Of a stretch of 64,000 nucleotides of DNA, positions 16,895-28,739 are shown piece after piece (positions within the stretch are counted from its first letter, which is position 1; each line of letters opens with the position of its first letter). The position numbers and the translations under genes were made by a program. Below the pieces are notes generated by a model. The model did no database searches and had not been told where the DNA came from. It saw only the letters and a list, made by a program, of their open reading frames with translations. Source of the DNA: Bacteroidia bacterium (GTDB lineage: Bacteria > Bacteroidota > Bacteroidia > Cytophagales > JAAEPT01); contig JAUIJC010000005.1 in assembly GCA_030431525.1 (NCBI GenBank), positions 1 through 64,000 of the forward strand, given 5' to 3'.

Positions 16895-16917
16895 TTACGC
16901 CTTAGTGTAAAAAAAAT

Positions 16918-16986
16918 AGACCTTAGATTTTAGAGGTTAGACGTTAGCTGTTGAGGCTAAAATCTAATATCTAAAGTCTAAGGTCT
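16918..16986. terminator. Bidirectional hairpin built of heptads
   Basis: The arms at 16918-16947 and 16957-16986 pair along about 30 bp with several mismatches, starting AGACCTTAG/CTAAGGTCT and ending in a long T run. Each arm is four 7-bp units of the form TTAGnnn (right arm CTAAnnT). It separates the convergent FKBP and glucosidase genes and likely ends both transcripts. Confidence 0.75.
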
Positions 16987-17019
16987 TTTTTTTTTGGAAC
17001 CCCAAAAATCTAATTTCTC

Positions 17020-19653
<2,634 letters not shown>

Positions 19654-19679
19654 GGCTCGAACAGAGGTACGGAATCTTT

Positions 19680-19740
19680 CAGTTAACAGTTGTCAGTTAG
19701 CAGTTAACGCCATGTTTTTTGGTCATTAAGAGTTAACTGA
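19680..19740. repeat. Heptad array with inverted arm
   Basis: CAGTTAA, CAGTTGT, CAGTTAG and CAGTTAA follow one another exactly every 7 bases (19680-19707). An inverted copy, GTTAACTGA, lies at 19732-19740 and can pair with TCAGTTAAC at 19679-19687. It lies upstream of the glucosidase start (19653) and beyond the pyrophosphatase terminator. The role is unknown. Confidence 0.65.
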
Positions 19741-19770
19741 TAATTGAAAAAAGATGCTCGAAAATGCAAA

Positions 19771-19814
19771 AAAGCTTGCAAAGAACCCCGTAAAATCGAG
19801 GCTTTGCAAGCTTT
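19771..19814 (-). terminator. Terminator of ppa
   Basis: AAAGCTTGCAAAG (19771-19783) pairs perfectly with CTTTGCAAGCTTT (19802-19814) over an 18-nt loop, with T runs on the outer side of both strands. It lies about 50 bases past the stop codon of the minus-strand pyrophosphatase gene. Confidence 0.85.
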
Positions 19815-19864
19815 TTTCTGCTATTGGCTTAAGAGCCAGTAAATAGCGTAAAATCGTTTTTTCC

Positions 19865-20554
19865 TTATTTCAAGGCTTCTTCAGCAGCTTGAGAAAGGAT
19901 TTCGTCGATGTTTCCGAATTTGTTGACGTAGTCCTCTTGGCTTTTGCGGATTACCTCCAAGGCTTCTTCGCGGCCGTAAGTCTCAACAATTTCAATCACC
20001 TTTTTGTCGCTCTCACCAGGAATCTGCTTGTAAGTGAGGAAGTAGTGCTTCAAGCGGTTGATGATAGACTCAGGACAGTCCTTGATGTCTTTCCACTGCT
20101 GGTAAACTTCGTCACCTTTCAATACAGCGATGATTTTGTCGTCAGCCTCGCCTCCGTCAATCATGCGGAATCCACCGATTGGAATAGCAGGAACGAGCAA
20201 GTTGCCGTGGGTGATGTCACGCTCAGTCAATACGCAGATATCTAACGGGTCATCGTCACCGACGATGCCTTCCAAACCGTTTTTCTCCATGCAGTTTTTG
20301 GCTACTTCGTCAGCGCAATAAGTCTGAGGAACAAAGCCGTAAAGGGCAGGAACGATGTTGGAGAATTTTTGTGGACGGTCAACTGTCAAGAAGCCGCTCT
20401 CTTTGTCCACCTCGTATTTTACTTGGTCGGTAGGAACGATTTCAATGAAAGTAGTAACAACCTCTGGAGCGTTTTCGCCAATGCTTACACCATGCCATGG
20501 GTGAGAAGTGTAACGCAATCCAAGTTTGCTCAAAAGCTGATTCATTTTGCTCAT
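19865..20554 (-). CDS. ppa: Inorganic pyrophosphatase, family I (229 aa)
   Basis: Soluble Mg2+-dependent enzyme hydrolysing pyrophosphate, pulling biosynthetic reactions forward. Active-site landmarks are VKYEVDKESGFLTVDRP, YGFVPQTYC and GDDDPLDICVLTE (about residue 98, the Asp-rich signature DxDPxD), followed by GGFRMIDGGEADDKIIAV, with its second cluster of metal-binding Asp residues, and KHYFLTYK. It is about 50 residues longer than E. coli Ppa, mostly at the C-terminus, as is common in Bacteroidota. The ATG at 20554 is 97 nt downstream of a -7 promoter box at 20651-20658. The gene is monocistronic, with its own terminator. Confidence 0.95.
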   Translation of the reverse strand: MSKMNQLLSKLGLRYTSHPWHGVSIGENAPEVVTTFIEIVPTDQVKYEVDKESGFLTVDRPQKFSNIVPALYGFVPQTYCADEVAKNCMEKNGLEGIVGDDDPLDICVLTERDITHGNLLVPAIPIGGFRMIDGGEADDKIIAVLKGDEVYQQWKDIKDCPESIINRLKHYFLTYKQIPGESDKKVIEIVETYGREEALEVIRKSQEDYVNKFGNIDEILSQAAEEALK

Positions 20555-20650
20555 CTCAGGATGTATTTATTGGGTTGTGAGGGGCGGGGAAAAGTCTGCC
20601 ACAGCCCCTTTAGATTGAGATCAAAAGGATGTGAAAATCCAATCGTGGGG

Positions 20651-20658
20651 CAAATATA
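20651..20658 (-). promoter_or_regulatory. -7 promoter box of ppa (TATATTTG)
   Basis: The minus-strand TATATTTG matches TAnnTTTG exactly and would give a 5' UTR of about 90 nt. A GC-rich hairpin-forming stretch (20578-20610) lies within that UTR. No clear -33 element is seen. Confidence 0.5.
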
Positions 20659-20805
20659 GTAAGGAAATGAGATAGATAGGCATTTTTAGGCGCAAAGTAA
20701 CCTATTGGATATTGCCTATCGTACACAGGGTTAGGGCTGCTGCGGACTGATAATGTTTGCTAATGCCTGTCAATATTTTCTATAAATATATACCCTTGTT
20801 CAACG

Positions 20806-23016
20806 ATGCGATTTTCATCTATTTTTATTCGTTTTGTTGCCTTTCTGATTTCCCTCACTCCTTTTTTTAGTTTTGGTCAGGAGGAATTATGGCAGGATAT
20901 CTCTACCCGAAACCTTTCAATTGCTGGTCAACGGGATATTGTTCCCTCGACATATCGGAGCATTGCCCTTGATGTGGAAACGTTGGAGGAAAGGTTGAGT
21001 GGTCTTGGGCCTTCTCAGTCCCTTGAGGTGGCTTTGCCGTTGCCAGAAAGTGGTTTTTTGCACTTTAGGGTTAAGCGGGCTTCAGTAATGGCTGATGGTC
21101 TTGCTGCTCGGTTTCCAGACATTTTTCTGTTTGAGGGGCGTTGTCTTGAAGATTCAAGTCTGAGTATTCGGATGGACGTTACTCCTAAAGGCTTTCACGC
21201 CATGGTGCTTGGCGGTGAGGAGCCAATTTATGTGGATCCTTATTCAAGAAGTTCCCGAGAATTGTATATCAGTTATGATAAGGAGGCCTTTATTGAAAAT
21301 TCTTCAAAGGTGCTGGTGGAGGAAGAGGAGTGGTTGGCTCAGGTGGAATCAGGGGAGGAAGTGACTTTTTCAAAAAGAGGGACTTATTCGGTAGGAAGCC
21401 AAATGAGGGTTTATCGGATAGTAGTTGGTGCTACGGGGGAATACACAGCTTTTCACGGTGGAACGGTGAATGACGCCATGGCAGCAATTGCAACCACCTT
21501 GAACAGAATAAATGGTGTTTTTGAACGGGAATTATGTGTCAGATTGGAGCTCGTAGAGGGAAATGATCAAGTGGTTTTTACCGATGCCAAGACGGACCCA
21601 TTTTCAAATTATGATGCTTTCAGCTTGTTGAAAGAGGCAGGAGGGGTTTTTGATTCCCGAATTGGGAATATGAATTACGATATAGGCCATGTCTTTAGCA
21701 CTGGGGCTGGAGGGTTGGCTGGGGTCGGTGTGGTTTGTAACAATTCTCTAAAGGCGAATGGTGTTACTGGAACGAGCTCTCCTGTAGGGGATCCTTATGA
21801 TGTGGATTATGTTGCCCATGAGTTGGGGCATCAGTTTGGAGCGCGGCACACCTTCAATGGAAATGTAGGCGCATGTCGTGGAAATAGGTCTTCTTCGCAT
21901 GCTGTGGAGCCTGGTAGTGGTTCAACAATAATGGGGTATGCGGGAATCTGTGGTTCCCAAAATTTACAGAGCCATAGTCACGATTATTTTCACTCGGATA
22001 GTTTTGAGTCTATTGCCTCATTTATCACTATTGGTGGTGGGAGTCAATGCCCGCAATTGGTGTCTATGAATAATATGGCTCCTGTAGTCAATTTAGGAGT
22101 CGGAGGATATGTGGTTCCTGCCCAAACACCTTTTTCGCTAAAGGGGAATGCCTTTGATCCCGATGAAGATCCAATAACCTACTGTTGGGAGCAAATGGAT
22201 TTGGGGCCAGCGGGAGATCCCATGGTTCCCGAAGAAGAGGCGCCTTTGTTTCGGTCCTTTGCTCCATCAAAGAATTCTGTGCGTCATTTTCCTCAGGTAG
22301 CTGCGCTAATGGAGCAGAAATCACTTTTTGGGGAGCTTTTACCTGATTATTCTCGGGATATGACCTTTAGGCTTACTGTAAGGGATATGAAGGGAGGGGT
22401 GGCTTATGATGAACTTTCGTTTTCGATAACAGACCAAGCAGGACCTTTTGAGGTTATGTCCCCTGTTAGTTTGGAACGGATAGAAGGTGGCAAACATCAT
22501 GAGGTTCGATGGAACGTTGCTAATACTGACCAATCGCCAGTTTCGTGTTCAAGGGTAAATATTTTGCTCTCATTGGATGGAGGCGAGAGTTTTCCTTATG
22601 AATTGGCAAAAGGGGTTTCCAATGATGGGAGAGAAACGGTGTATTTTCCCCAACTACTTGGGGAAAAGGCCTGTGTGAAGGTAGAGGCTATAGGGAATTT
22701 GTTTTTTGCTGTTTCACGCTCATTTGAGTTAACCAGCCCTTTGGCTTTGGAAGATGCTGGATTTAATGCCACTCCAGTAATGGTTTTTCCTAATCCAGTA
22801 AAAGAAAGATTGGAGTGGGTTTTTAACTCTGAGTATTATGGAGAGTGTGTCGTAAGGGTCTATGATTTGTATGGTAGGGTGTGGTATGAAGAAAAGCATA
22901 TGAAAACTGGTCAGGAACTTGCTGGTGGATGGGGTTGTGAAGGGCCTTCGGGGATCTATGTTTTGGAGGTGAAAACCTCAGGTGAAGTGTTTGAGAAAAA
23001 AGTGGTGGTTGAGTGA
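20806..23016 (+). CDS. Reprolysin-like secreted metalloprotease, T9SS cargo (736 aa)
   Basis: A signal peptide (about 1-24, ending SFGQ) is followed by a propeptide-like region (25-180) and a zinc-protease domain. HELGHQFGARHTF (about 343-355) is the HExxHxxGxxH metzincin signature, and a downstream Met-turn-like STIMGYAGIC follows. Ig-like beta domains come next (about 430-650). The last 80 residues, beginning VMVFPNPVKERLEWVF and ending YVLEVKTSGEVFEKKVVVE, are a type A T9SS C-terminal sorting domain. The protein is therefore expected to cross the outer membrane by the secretion system whose core genes (gldKLMN) lie 5 kb downstream. It is likely an extracellular or surface protease. Confidence 0.92.
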   Translation: MRFSSIFIRFVAFLISLTPFFSFGQEELWQDISTRNLSIAGQRDIVPSTYRSIALDVETLEERLSGLGPSQSLEVALPLPESGFLHFRVKRASVMADGLAARFPDIFLFEGRCLEDSSLSIRMDVTPKGFHAMVLGGEEPIYVDPYSRSSRELYISYDKEAFIENSSKVLVEEEEWLAQVESGEEVTFSKRGTYSVGSQMRVYRIVVGATGEYTAFHGGTVNDAMAAIATTLNRINGVFERELCVRLELVEGNDQVVFTDAKTDPFSNYDAFSLLKEAGGVFDSRIGNMNYDIGHVFSTGAGGLAGVGVVCNNSLKANGVTGTSSPVGDPYDVDYVAHELGHQFGARHTFNGNVGACRGNRSSSHAVEPGSGSTIMGYAGICGSQNLQSHSHDYFHSDSFESIASFITIGGGSQCPQLVSMNNMAPVVNLGVGGYVVPAQTPFSLKGNAFDPDEDPITYCWEQMDLGPAGDPMVPEEEAPLFRSFAPSKNSVRHFPQVAALMEQKSLFGELLPDYSRDMTFRLTVRDMKGGVAYDELSFSITDQAGPFEVMSPVSLERIEGGKHHEVRWNVANTDQSPVSCSRVNILLSLDGGESFPYELAKGVSNDGRETVYFPQLLGEKACVKVEAIGNLFFAVSRSFELTSPLALEDAGFNATPVMVFPNPVKERLEWVFNSEYYGECVVRVYDLYGRVWYEEKHMKTGQELAGGWGCEGPSGIYVLEVKTSGEVFEKKVVVE

Positions 23017-23063
23017 TTTTCAGAGGGTTTTATGTAGGAGTTGTCTTCAAATTATTTCTCTGA

Positions 23064-23097
23064 TTGGTCAAGGACTTGGTCAATATTCTTAATTTTG
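23064..23097 (+). promoter_or_regulatory. Promoter of the transferase/DUF4271/hemD operon
   Basis: The -7 box TAATTTTG (23090-23097) matches TAnnTTTG exactly, and TTG at 23064-23066 lies 23 nt upstream. It precedes the ATG at 23151 by 53 nt. Confidence 0.5.
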
Positions 23098-23150
23098 TGG
23101 ATGCCTTGGAATCTTCGGAAGGGGAATTCATTGGTTTTTAAGTGCTTCTT

Positions 23151-24206
23151 ATGCAAGAATCTTTACTCCAACAGTCATTGGTAGGGGTGGTCTGGTCCTT
23201 TATGGTTTCCATTTTTGCCATTCCTTCAATCATTCGATTGGCATATGATAAGCGATTGCTTGATGCTCCGAATGGAAGGACTGTCCACACCTCTTTAACT
23301 CCCCGATTGGGAGGGTTGGCCATTTTTGCGGGTTTCATGTCCTCTATTACCATTTTTGGATCTTTTTCAGGACAAAGTGCTGAATTTCAAAAAGTGTTGG
23401 CTGGATGTGTAATTCTCTTCTTTATAGGGTTGAAGGATGATATTGTGCCAGTTTCGGTTGCAAAGAAGTTTTTTGGGCAGGTGCTGGCGGCAGGCGTGGT
23501 GGTTTTCGCTGGAGATATTCGGGTGACGGATTTACATGGTTTCCTCGGTGTTCATACTTTAGATATAGGGACGAGTTATTGCCTAAGCTTACTTCTCATA
23601 ATTGGAGTGACGAATTCCATCAACCTGATTGATGGTTTGGATGGATTGGCAGGTGTCCTGTTGTTAGTGGCATTACTTTTTTTTGGAGGCTATTTTATTT
23701 GGAAGGGCTCTCCGTATGGCGTTCTGGCATTTTGTTTAGCGGGTGGTATCATTGGATTTCTGAGGTATAACCTTCATCGAGCAAGAATATTTATGGGGGA
23801 TACCGGCTCGCTCTTGGGAGGGTTTATAGTTTCTATTCTTGTCATTAAGTTCTTGGAGTTGACACCAGGAGTGAATAATTCTCCAGCCATAGTTTTTTCT
23901 GTTCTTGTTGTTCCTGTGGTTGACACGTTAAAAGTGTTCTTGTTGCGGATAATTTCCGGGCGATCTCCGTTCTCGCCAGATAAATGGCATATTCATCATA
24001 GGTTACTGGATTTGGGCTTGTCTCAGTTGGTAGTGGTTGGCCTTTTATTCGTTTTCAATCTCCTGATGATTGGGGTAGCTTTCCTCTTGTCATTTATGGA
24101 ATTGCATGTTCTCTTGGGTATTGAGATTTCAATTGTATTGTTAGTGTTGGGGCTTGTTGAATTTCCTTCAGTTCGCAATGAGTTTTTAAAAGTAGGTAAG
24201 GTATGA
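23151..24206 (+). CDS. WecA/MraY-family phospho-sugar transferase (351 aa)
   Basis: This polytopic membrane enzyme (about 10 hydrophobic segments) transfers a sugar-1-phosphate from a UDP-sugar to undecaprenyl phosphate. Family motifs are LGGLAIFAGF near the N-terminus, LKDDIVPVS (catalytic Asp pair), NSINLIDGLDGLAG (about 160-173), FMGDTGSLLGGF (about 214-225) and the basic loop DKWHIHHRLLDLGLS (about 277-291), the His-rich cytosolic loop typical of WecA-like rather than MraY enzymes. It probably starts synthesis of a surface polysaccharide. I chose the ATG at 23151 over a GTG at 23142. It overlaps the next gene by ATGA, so it is translationally coupled. Confidence 0.92.
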   Translation: MQESLLQQSLVGVVWSFMVSIFAIPSIIRLAYDKRLLDAPNGRTVHTSLTPRLGGLAIFAGFMSSITIFGSFSGQSAEFQKVLAGCVILFFIGLKDDIVPVSVAKKFFGQVLAAGVVVFAGDIRVTDLHGFLGVHTLDIGTSYCLSLLLIIGVTNSINLIDGLDGLAGVLLLVALLFFGGYFIWKGSPYGVLAFCLAGGIIGFLRYNLHRARIFMGDTGSLLGGFIVSILVIKFLELTPGVNNSPAIVFSVLVVPVVDTLKVFLLRIISGRSPFSPDKWHIHHRLLDLGLSQLVVVGLLFVFNLLMIGVAFLLSFMELHVLLGIEISIVLLVLGLVEFPSVRNEFLKVGKV

Positions 24207-25318
24207 GGAGATTAGGCCTTGCACTGGTGCTGTTGGTGGGTGTTTTTTTGAGTGTGGTTGCAGGGAATCAGACTGAAGGTGTGGTTGTTCGTGACCTATC
24301 GGATGAATGGTTAGTCTTTGATGAAGACGAGGAGGCTTATGTGCCTGTTATTGGGCAGGATTATGAGCAGTCAAAGGCTCTGTTTTTAAATCTGGAGAAT
24401 TATAAGTCTTATATGCTGCGATTTGAGGGGCATGTAGGACTTTGTTTGTTTGTAGGGGAGGCGTTGGTGTATAAAGTGCAGGAGAATGGTTTGGTTGAGG
24501 TGCCTGTTCAGGATCTATTGGGTGTAAAGCCCCATGGGCGAAGTCTTCTACGTTTTTTCAATGAGAAAGGTAAGCTTCCTACAAGAGTTGTCATCTCGGG
24601 AGGTTCTAGTGGGTTGTTGAGTCAGCAAAGTGAAATTTATCAAGGCGTTGTGCGGGATAAGGATGTGCTGGGTAATGTGTTTATTCTCGGAATATTCGTT
24701 TTTGTAGCCTTGGCAACATTTATTAAGCGCTCATCTCCAGCTTATTTTGAGTCTTTCTTTGGCTTTTCAAAATTGTTTGGTGGCCGAGCGGTTGAGGATT
24801 ACATCCTTTCAAATTTGATGGGTTTTTGGGGGTTCTTGGTCATGTTTGTGGTTGCCTTGCTTACGGCCTTGGTAATCGTCACAAGTGGGTTCACGCTGTT
24901 TGATCCAAATTTGATTGGTTTGGAGAGTGTGGTAACTGAGCGACAGGTTTTTTCTTTGTTTGCATGGCATGTAGGCTTGGTTTTTGTTCTGTTGCTTTTG
25001 AAATATTTGTTTTTACAAGTTCTTTCGTTTGTGTTTGGGAGTAAGTTGGCTTCCTTTCACTTTTTTGAATTTGTAAGAATGGAACTTTTGGCCACACTGT
25101 TGTTGATGGTACTCGTTCTCGTTGTGGGAATGGGCAGTGGCGGAGGAGTTGTCTTAAAGGCTGGATTGCTCATTGTTGTCTCCTTTTGGATGTTTCGCCT
25201 CGCTATTGTTGCCAATAGACAGATGGGGTTTCAAAAGATTTATCTGATTTCGTATCTTTGTATGTCAGAATTGGTGCCTGGGCTTTTGTTACTTGAGCAA
25301 ATGCACGGGTGGGTATAA
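24203..25318 (+). CDS. DUF4271-like membrane protein (371 aa)
   Basis: A signal peptide (about 1-22) leads into a soluble, periplasm-facing region (about 23-145) and then six or so transmembrane helices (about 150-370). The membrane half resembles the DUF4271 family, which in many Bacteroidota lies next to hemD and the gliding genes. The family has no established function. It overlaps the transferase gene upstream (ATGA at 24203-24206) and is followed by hemD within 27 bases, so it is part of an operon. It is longer than the bare DUF4271 domain because of the extracytoplasmic N-terminal part. Confidence 0.78.
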   Translation: MRRLGLALVLLVGVFLSVVAGNQTEGVVVRDLSDEWLVFDEDEEAYVPVIGQDYEQSKALFLNLENYKSYMLRFEGHVGLCLFVGEALVYKVQENGLVEVPVQDLLGVKPHGRSLLRFFNEKGKLPTRVVISGGSSGLLSQQSEIYQGVVRDKDVLGNVFILGIFVFVALATFIKRSSPAYFESFFGFSKLFGGRAVEDYILSNLMGFWGFLVMFVVALLTALVIVTSGFTLFDPNLIGLESVVTERQVFSLFAWHVGLVFVLLLLKYLFLQVLSFVFGSKLASFHFFEFVRMELLATLLLMVLVLVVGMGSGGGVVLKAGLLIVVSFWMFRLAIVANRQMGFQKIYLISYLCMSELVPGLLLLEQMHGWV

Positions 25319-25344
25319 CTGACTTTTTATTTTTAGTAAAGTGT

Positions 25345-26136
25345 ATGGACATGAGTCAGACAGCATCTGTTGAACTTCAAGAGAAAGAGGTAAGCACTTT
25401 GAAAAAAATCTTAATCTCACAGCCGGAACCGGCCAACAAAAATTCTCCTTATCACGTATTAGCTGAGAAGTACGGGTTGGATTTGGAGTTTAGGCCTTTC
25501 ATTCAAGTAGAGCAAGTGCCCTACAAGGAGTTTAGGAAACAAGGGGTTGACCTGAAAGAGGTGACTGCCGTGATTTTCACGAGCAGGAACGCCGTTGATA
25601 ACTTCTTTCGTGTGTGTAAGGACGCCAAGTATGAGGTGCCCGCAGACATGAAATATTTTTGTGTGTCGGAACAGACAGCAACATATCTCCATAAGTACAT
25701 TACTGTGCGAAAAAGGAAGGTGTTTATTGGTGGTAGGACTGCCAGGGATTTGCTGGGTGTTTTAGAAAAACACAAAAACGAGAACTTTTTGTACCCTTGT
25801 TCCGATATACGTACGGGAGTTGTGTCAAATTTCTTGGCAGATAAAGGGTTTTCCTACAAGGAAGCAGTTTTGTACAGAACTGTCTCCAGCGACCTTTCAG
25901 GTATGGATATTGAAGGCTATGATGTCATCGCTTTCTTTAGTCCATCAGGAGTAACATCCCTTTTTGCCAACTTCCCTGAGTATGAGCAAAAAGAAACGAA
26001 AATAGCAGCCTTTGGTCCTACGACGGCCAGTGCGGTCAAAGAATCGGGTTTGATTTTGGAGATTGAAGCTCCAAAGCCAAATGCACCTTCGATGACAGGC
26101 GCTATTGAATTGTATCTTAAGGAGTTGAAGGGCTGA
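25345..26136 (+). CDS. hemD: Uroporphyrinogen-III synthase (263 aa)
   Basis: HemD cyclises and inverts hydroxymethylbilane to uroporphyrinogen III in heme and siroheme synthesis. The family is poorly conserved in sequence. The fold is suggested by two alternating alpha/beta halves with AVIFTSRNAVDNFF (about 75-88), CVSEQTATYLHK (about 107), FLYPCSDIRTGVVSNFL (about 145), YDVIAFFSPSGVTSLFANF (about 190-208) and IAAFGPTTASAVKESGL (about 218). These are the dispersed HemD motifs. The ATG at 25345 is preferred to a GTG at 25309 that overlaps the upstream stop. Its linkage to T9SS genes is common in this phylum and has no agreed explanation. Confidence 0.88.
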   Translation: MDMSQTASVELQEKEVSTLKKILISQPEPANKNSPYHVLAEKYGLDLEFRPFIQVEQVPYKEFRKQGVDLKEVTAVIFTSRNAVDNFFRVCKDAKYEVPADMKYFCVSEQTATYLHKYITVRKRKVFIGGRTARDLLGVLEKHKNENFLYPCSDIRTGVVSNFLADKGFSYKEAVLYRTVSSDLSGMDIEGYDVIAFFSPSGVTSLFANFPEYEQKETKIAAFGPTTASAVKESGLILEIEAPKPNAPSMTGAIELYLKELKG

Positions 26137-26181
26137 TAAGTAAGTGTTTCTTGCTTTGAGGGTCCTGTCTTCTTTAACCGA

Positions 26182-27228
26182 ATGCCTATGAAGAAGTTTT
26201 CCGCTATTTGGTTAGTCTTGGTGTTAGTTGCTCTTCCGTTGTGGAGAGTGAGTGCCCAGCAGGACCCCCATTTCAGCCATTTCATGTTTATGCCCCAATA
26301 TGCCAACCCCGGTTCTTCTGGGATTGAAGGGGTGTCCCGGGCTACTTTCATCCATAGGATGCAGTGGCTGGGGTATTCGGGTATTGATGAAGGCGGAGCG
26401 CCGGTAACTTCTTACTTGAGTTTCTCTCATCCTCTTCGGATGTTTGGTTCGCCTACTGCTAATAGTGGTGTTGGCATGTTTCTCTATCGTGATCAGCTTG
26501 GTGCACAGCGGAACTACAACTTAAAGTTGTCTTATTCTTATCATATTGATCTAAGAACGGGAGGTACTTTAGGAATTGGTGTTCGTGGCGGATTCTATTC
26601 AAGGTCAATTGATGGAAGCATTTTGCGTCCGGCAGAAGAGGGTGACGGTACTGTTGATGCATTTGGGGCTGGTTGGCAAGGCCAGTTTCGTCCTGACCTA
26701 GGTTTGGGGCTTTGGTATCAATCAACCAAATATTATGTAGGTGTTGGTGTTGGGCACGTTGTTGAGTCAACGTTCTCTTTTGATTCTGATTCTGTGAACA
26801 ATCAACTGGTGCGTACCATGAATATTAGTGGTGGCTACACTATTCAGTTGAGTGGTTCAGTAAGTTTGGTTCCTTCTGCTTCTATCTACACGGACTTTAG
26901 AGAGACCTCATTTAATTATGGTCTTCTTGGTGTGTTGAATGACTATAAGTATTGGGGAGGACTTACATTGCGTCAGTCTTTCTCAGAGAATAACAAAGAG
27001 GGCAAAAGTGGTGTCCAATTATCTAATGATGATGTGGTTATCCTTGCTGGTATGAGCTTGTTGCAGGATAAGTCTTTGCGAGTTGGTTATTCATTTGATA
27101 TTGTTTCGAGTGGCGTTAGCGCAAAGAATCCAACGTCTCATGAGTTATTCCTTTCCTATGTCCTTCCAATTGGATTGCCTCAAGGAAATCCTCCTCTGAG
27201 GACCCCTAGATATAGGCATGAGAATTAA
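26182..27228 (+). CDS. PorP/SprF-family outer-membrane protein (348 aa)
   Basis: A signal peptide (about 1-28, ending VSAQ) is followed by QDPHFSHFMFMPQYANPGSSG, the hallmark opening of PorP/SprF proteins, and an antiparallel beta-barrel pattern of alternating hydrophobic strands with many Gly and Tyr. These outer-membrane proteins work with T9SS, either attaching type B cargo or linking to the PorK/N ring. It lies immediately upstream of gldK but is separated from it by a very strong terminator (27240-27290), so it is mainly transcribed with hemD. An alternative start at the second Met (26188) changes little. Confidence 0.9.
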   Translation: MPMKKFSAIWLVLVLVALPLWRVSAQQDPHFSHFMFMPQYANPGSSGIEGVSRATFIHRMQWLGYSGIDEGGAPVTSYLSFSHPLRMFGSPTANSGVGMFLYRDQLGAQRNYNLKLSYSYHIDLRTGGTLGIGVRGGFYSRSIDGSILRPAEEGDGTVDAFGAGWQGQFRPDLGLGLWYQSTKYYVGVGVGHVVESTFSFDSDSVNNQLVRTMNISGGYTIQLSGSVSLVPSASIYTDFRETSFNYGLLGVLNDYKYWGGLTLRQSFSENNKEGKSGVQLSNDDVVILAGMSLLQDKSLRVGYSFDIVSSGVSAKNPTSHELFLSYVLPIGLPQGNPPLRTPRYRHEN

Positions 27229-27239
27229 AGAAATCTGTT

Positions 27240-27290
27240 AAAACACAAAGGCCCCGCTGTAAGTTTCATACAGCGGGGCCTTTGTGTTTT
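27240..27290 (+). terminator. Very strong terminator after the porP-like gene
   Basis: A perfect 22-bp stem (27240-27261 with 27269-27290) has a 7-nt loop, a GC-rich centre (GGCCCCGCTGTA) and A/T tails, so it can act in either direction. It uncouples the gldKLMN genes from the hemD operon. Confidence 0.92.
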
Positions 27291-27422
27291 AAGACAGGTT
27301 TGATGAAAAGTTGAAAAAAAATCTTCTTTGGCGAATTAATTTGAGAATGCTTCTGTTTGGTGCTCAACGATGAGAATGTAGTGAAGTTCTTGTTGTAAAA
27401 ACGTCTAAGATTCATCTGGTTC

Positions 27423-27453
27423 TTGTGCAGTTTATTACAAATCAGTATCTTGG
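27423..27453 (+). promoter_or_regulatory. Candidate promoter of gldKLMN
   Basis: TATCTTGG (27446-27453) matches TAnnTTTG at all but one fixed position, and a TTG (27423-27425) lies 20 nt upstream. It follows the strong terminator and precedes gldK by about 150 nt. The remainder of the 27291-27604 gap shows no other structure. Confidence 0.4.
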
Positions 27454-27604
27454 AATGTTGTGCTCAAAAGATGATTTCTGAAAAAAAAGGAATTGTCCGA
27501 GTCTCAAATTTGTACTTCTCGAAGTTTTTTTGGTAATTCAAGAATCTTCGATTTCCTGCTTGGGAAAATCTATCTTGTTTAGGAAACTATCAAAGTTTAC
27601 TGTT

Positions 27605-28627
27605 ATGAATAAGGGTGTTATTAACAGAATTGTTACTCTCTGCGCCATCGGGGCAGCAGTTCTTCTTCAGAGCTGCGGTGGTCCTCAGGTGGGTGGTGAA
27701 CTGACGGGCGTGCCTGACAGGGTAGGCTGGACACAGACTGTTCCTTACGGAATGGTAGTGGCGCCGTCCGGTACTTTCCACATGGGGCAGACGGACGAAG
27801 ATGTGCCAAGCACATTGGTTAACCAAAACCGTCAGGTTACGATCGGTGGATTCTATATGGATGAAACTGAGATTACTAACAACGAATACCGCCAGTTTAT
27901 GGTGGCTATTCTTAACGACTCTCTTGATGTCCTTGGTGAGGAGTATATCATGAGAGAGCTTTATCCGGACACAACTGTTTGGTTGCGTGATTTCTCGCAC
28001 CACATGGGTGATCCAATGATGGAGTATTACTATGCCCACCCTGCATTTGACGACTATCCTGTTGTTGGTGTGGATTGGCATGCTGCACAGTACTTCTGTC
28101 AGTGGCGTACAGATTACATGAATACTTGGAGAACGGATAATGGTTACTTCGAGAACCCACGTTTCCGTTTGCCTTCTGAAGCTGAGTGGGAATATGCTTC
28201 CCGCGGTGGACGTGATATGGCTAAGTACCCATGGGGTAACCCTTACATCCGTAACGCAAAAGGATGTATGTTGGCCAACTTTAAGCCAGGTCGTGGTAAC
28301 TACTATGATGATGGTTTCATGTACACTTCTCCTGTAGCGGCTTACTTCTCTAACGATTACGGTCTTTATGATATGGCTGGTAACGTTGCTGAGTGGTGTG
28401 AGGACGCTTACAACCCATCTTCTGTTCCTGTTGTTTGGGATTTGAACCCAACTTATTTCAAAGCTGAGGAGCCACGTAAAGTAATCCGTGGTGGATCTTG
28501 GAAAGACATCGCTTACTACCTACAGACTGGTACAAGAACTTATGAGTATAAAGACTCTTCTCGTTCTTTCGTAGGTTTCCGTTGCGTGATGACTTACTTG
28601 GGTCGTTCTTCTGGTGCAGAATTTTAA
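27605..28627 (+). CDS. gldK: T9SS/gliding lipoprotein GldK (340 aa)
   Basis: GldK (PorK) is an outer-membrane lipoprotein that forms a periplasmic ring with GldN/PorN. The signal peptide ends LLQSC (Cys about 22). The mature part is a formylglycine-generating-enzyme-like (FGE-sulfatase) fold: GTFHMGQTDED, FYMDETEITNNEYRQF, VVGVDWHAAQYFCQWR, RLPSEAEWEYASRGG, DMAGNVAEWCEDA and VIRGGSWKD. In Gld proteins the fold is structural rather than catalytic. The ATG at 27605 was chosen because it starts the signal peptide. It is the first gene of gldK-L-M-N. GldJ is the alternative within this fold, but gene order supports GldK. Confidence 0.95.
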   Translation: MNKGVINRIVTLCAIGAAVLLQSCGGPQVGGELTGVPDRVGWTQTVPYGMVVAPSGTFHMGQTDEDVPSTLVNQNRQVTIGGFYMDETEITNNEYRQFMVAILNDSLDVLGEEYIMRELYPDTTVWLRDFSHHMGDPMMEYYYAHPAFDDYPVVGVDWHAAQYFCQWRTDYMNTWRTDNGYFENPRFRLPSEAEWEYASRGGRDMAKYPWGNPYIRNAKGCMLANFKPGRGNYYDDGFMYTSPVAAYFSNDYGLYDMAGNVAEWCEDAYNPSSVPVVWDLNPTYFKAEEPRKVIRGGSWKDIAYYLQTGTRTYEYKDSSRSFVGFRCVMTYLGRSSGAEF

Positions 28628-28739
28628 TTTCAAAAATTGAACTCTTCAGAAAGGCTGCTTGTTTGAATGTCAAGTATGCAGTCATTCATTAATCTAACTT
28701 TCCAACCAAACCCTTTGTTTAACCCTAATTTCTACTAAA

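Noticed and set aside
19680-19740. Heptad array as a CRISPR-like array
   Set aside because: Units are 7 bp with no spacers, and no cas genes are present in the window.
20578-20640. GC-rich ppa leader as a riboswitch
   Set aside because: Only a short local hairpin is visible; no conserved aptamer pattern that I recognise.
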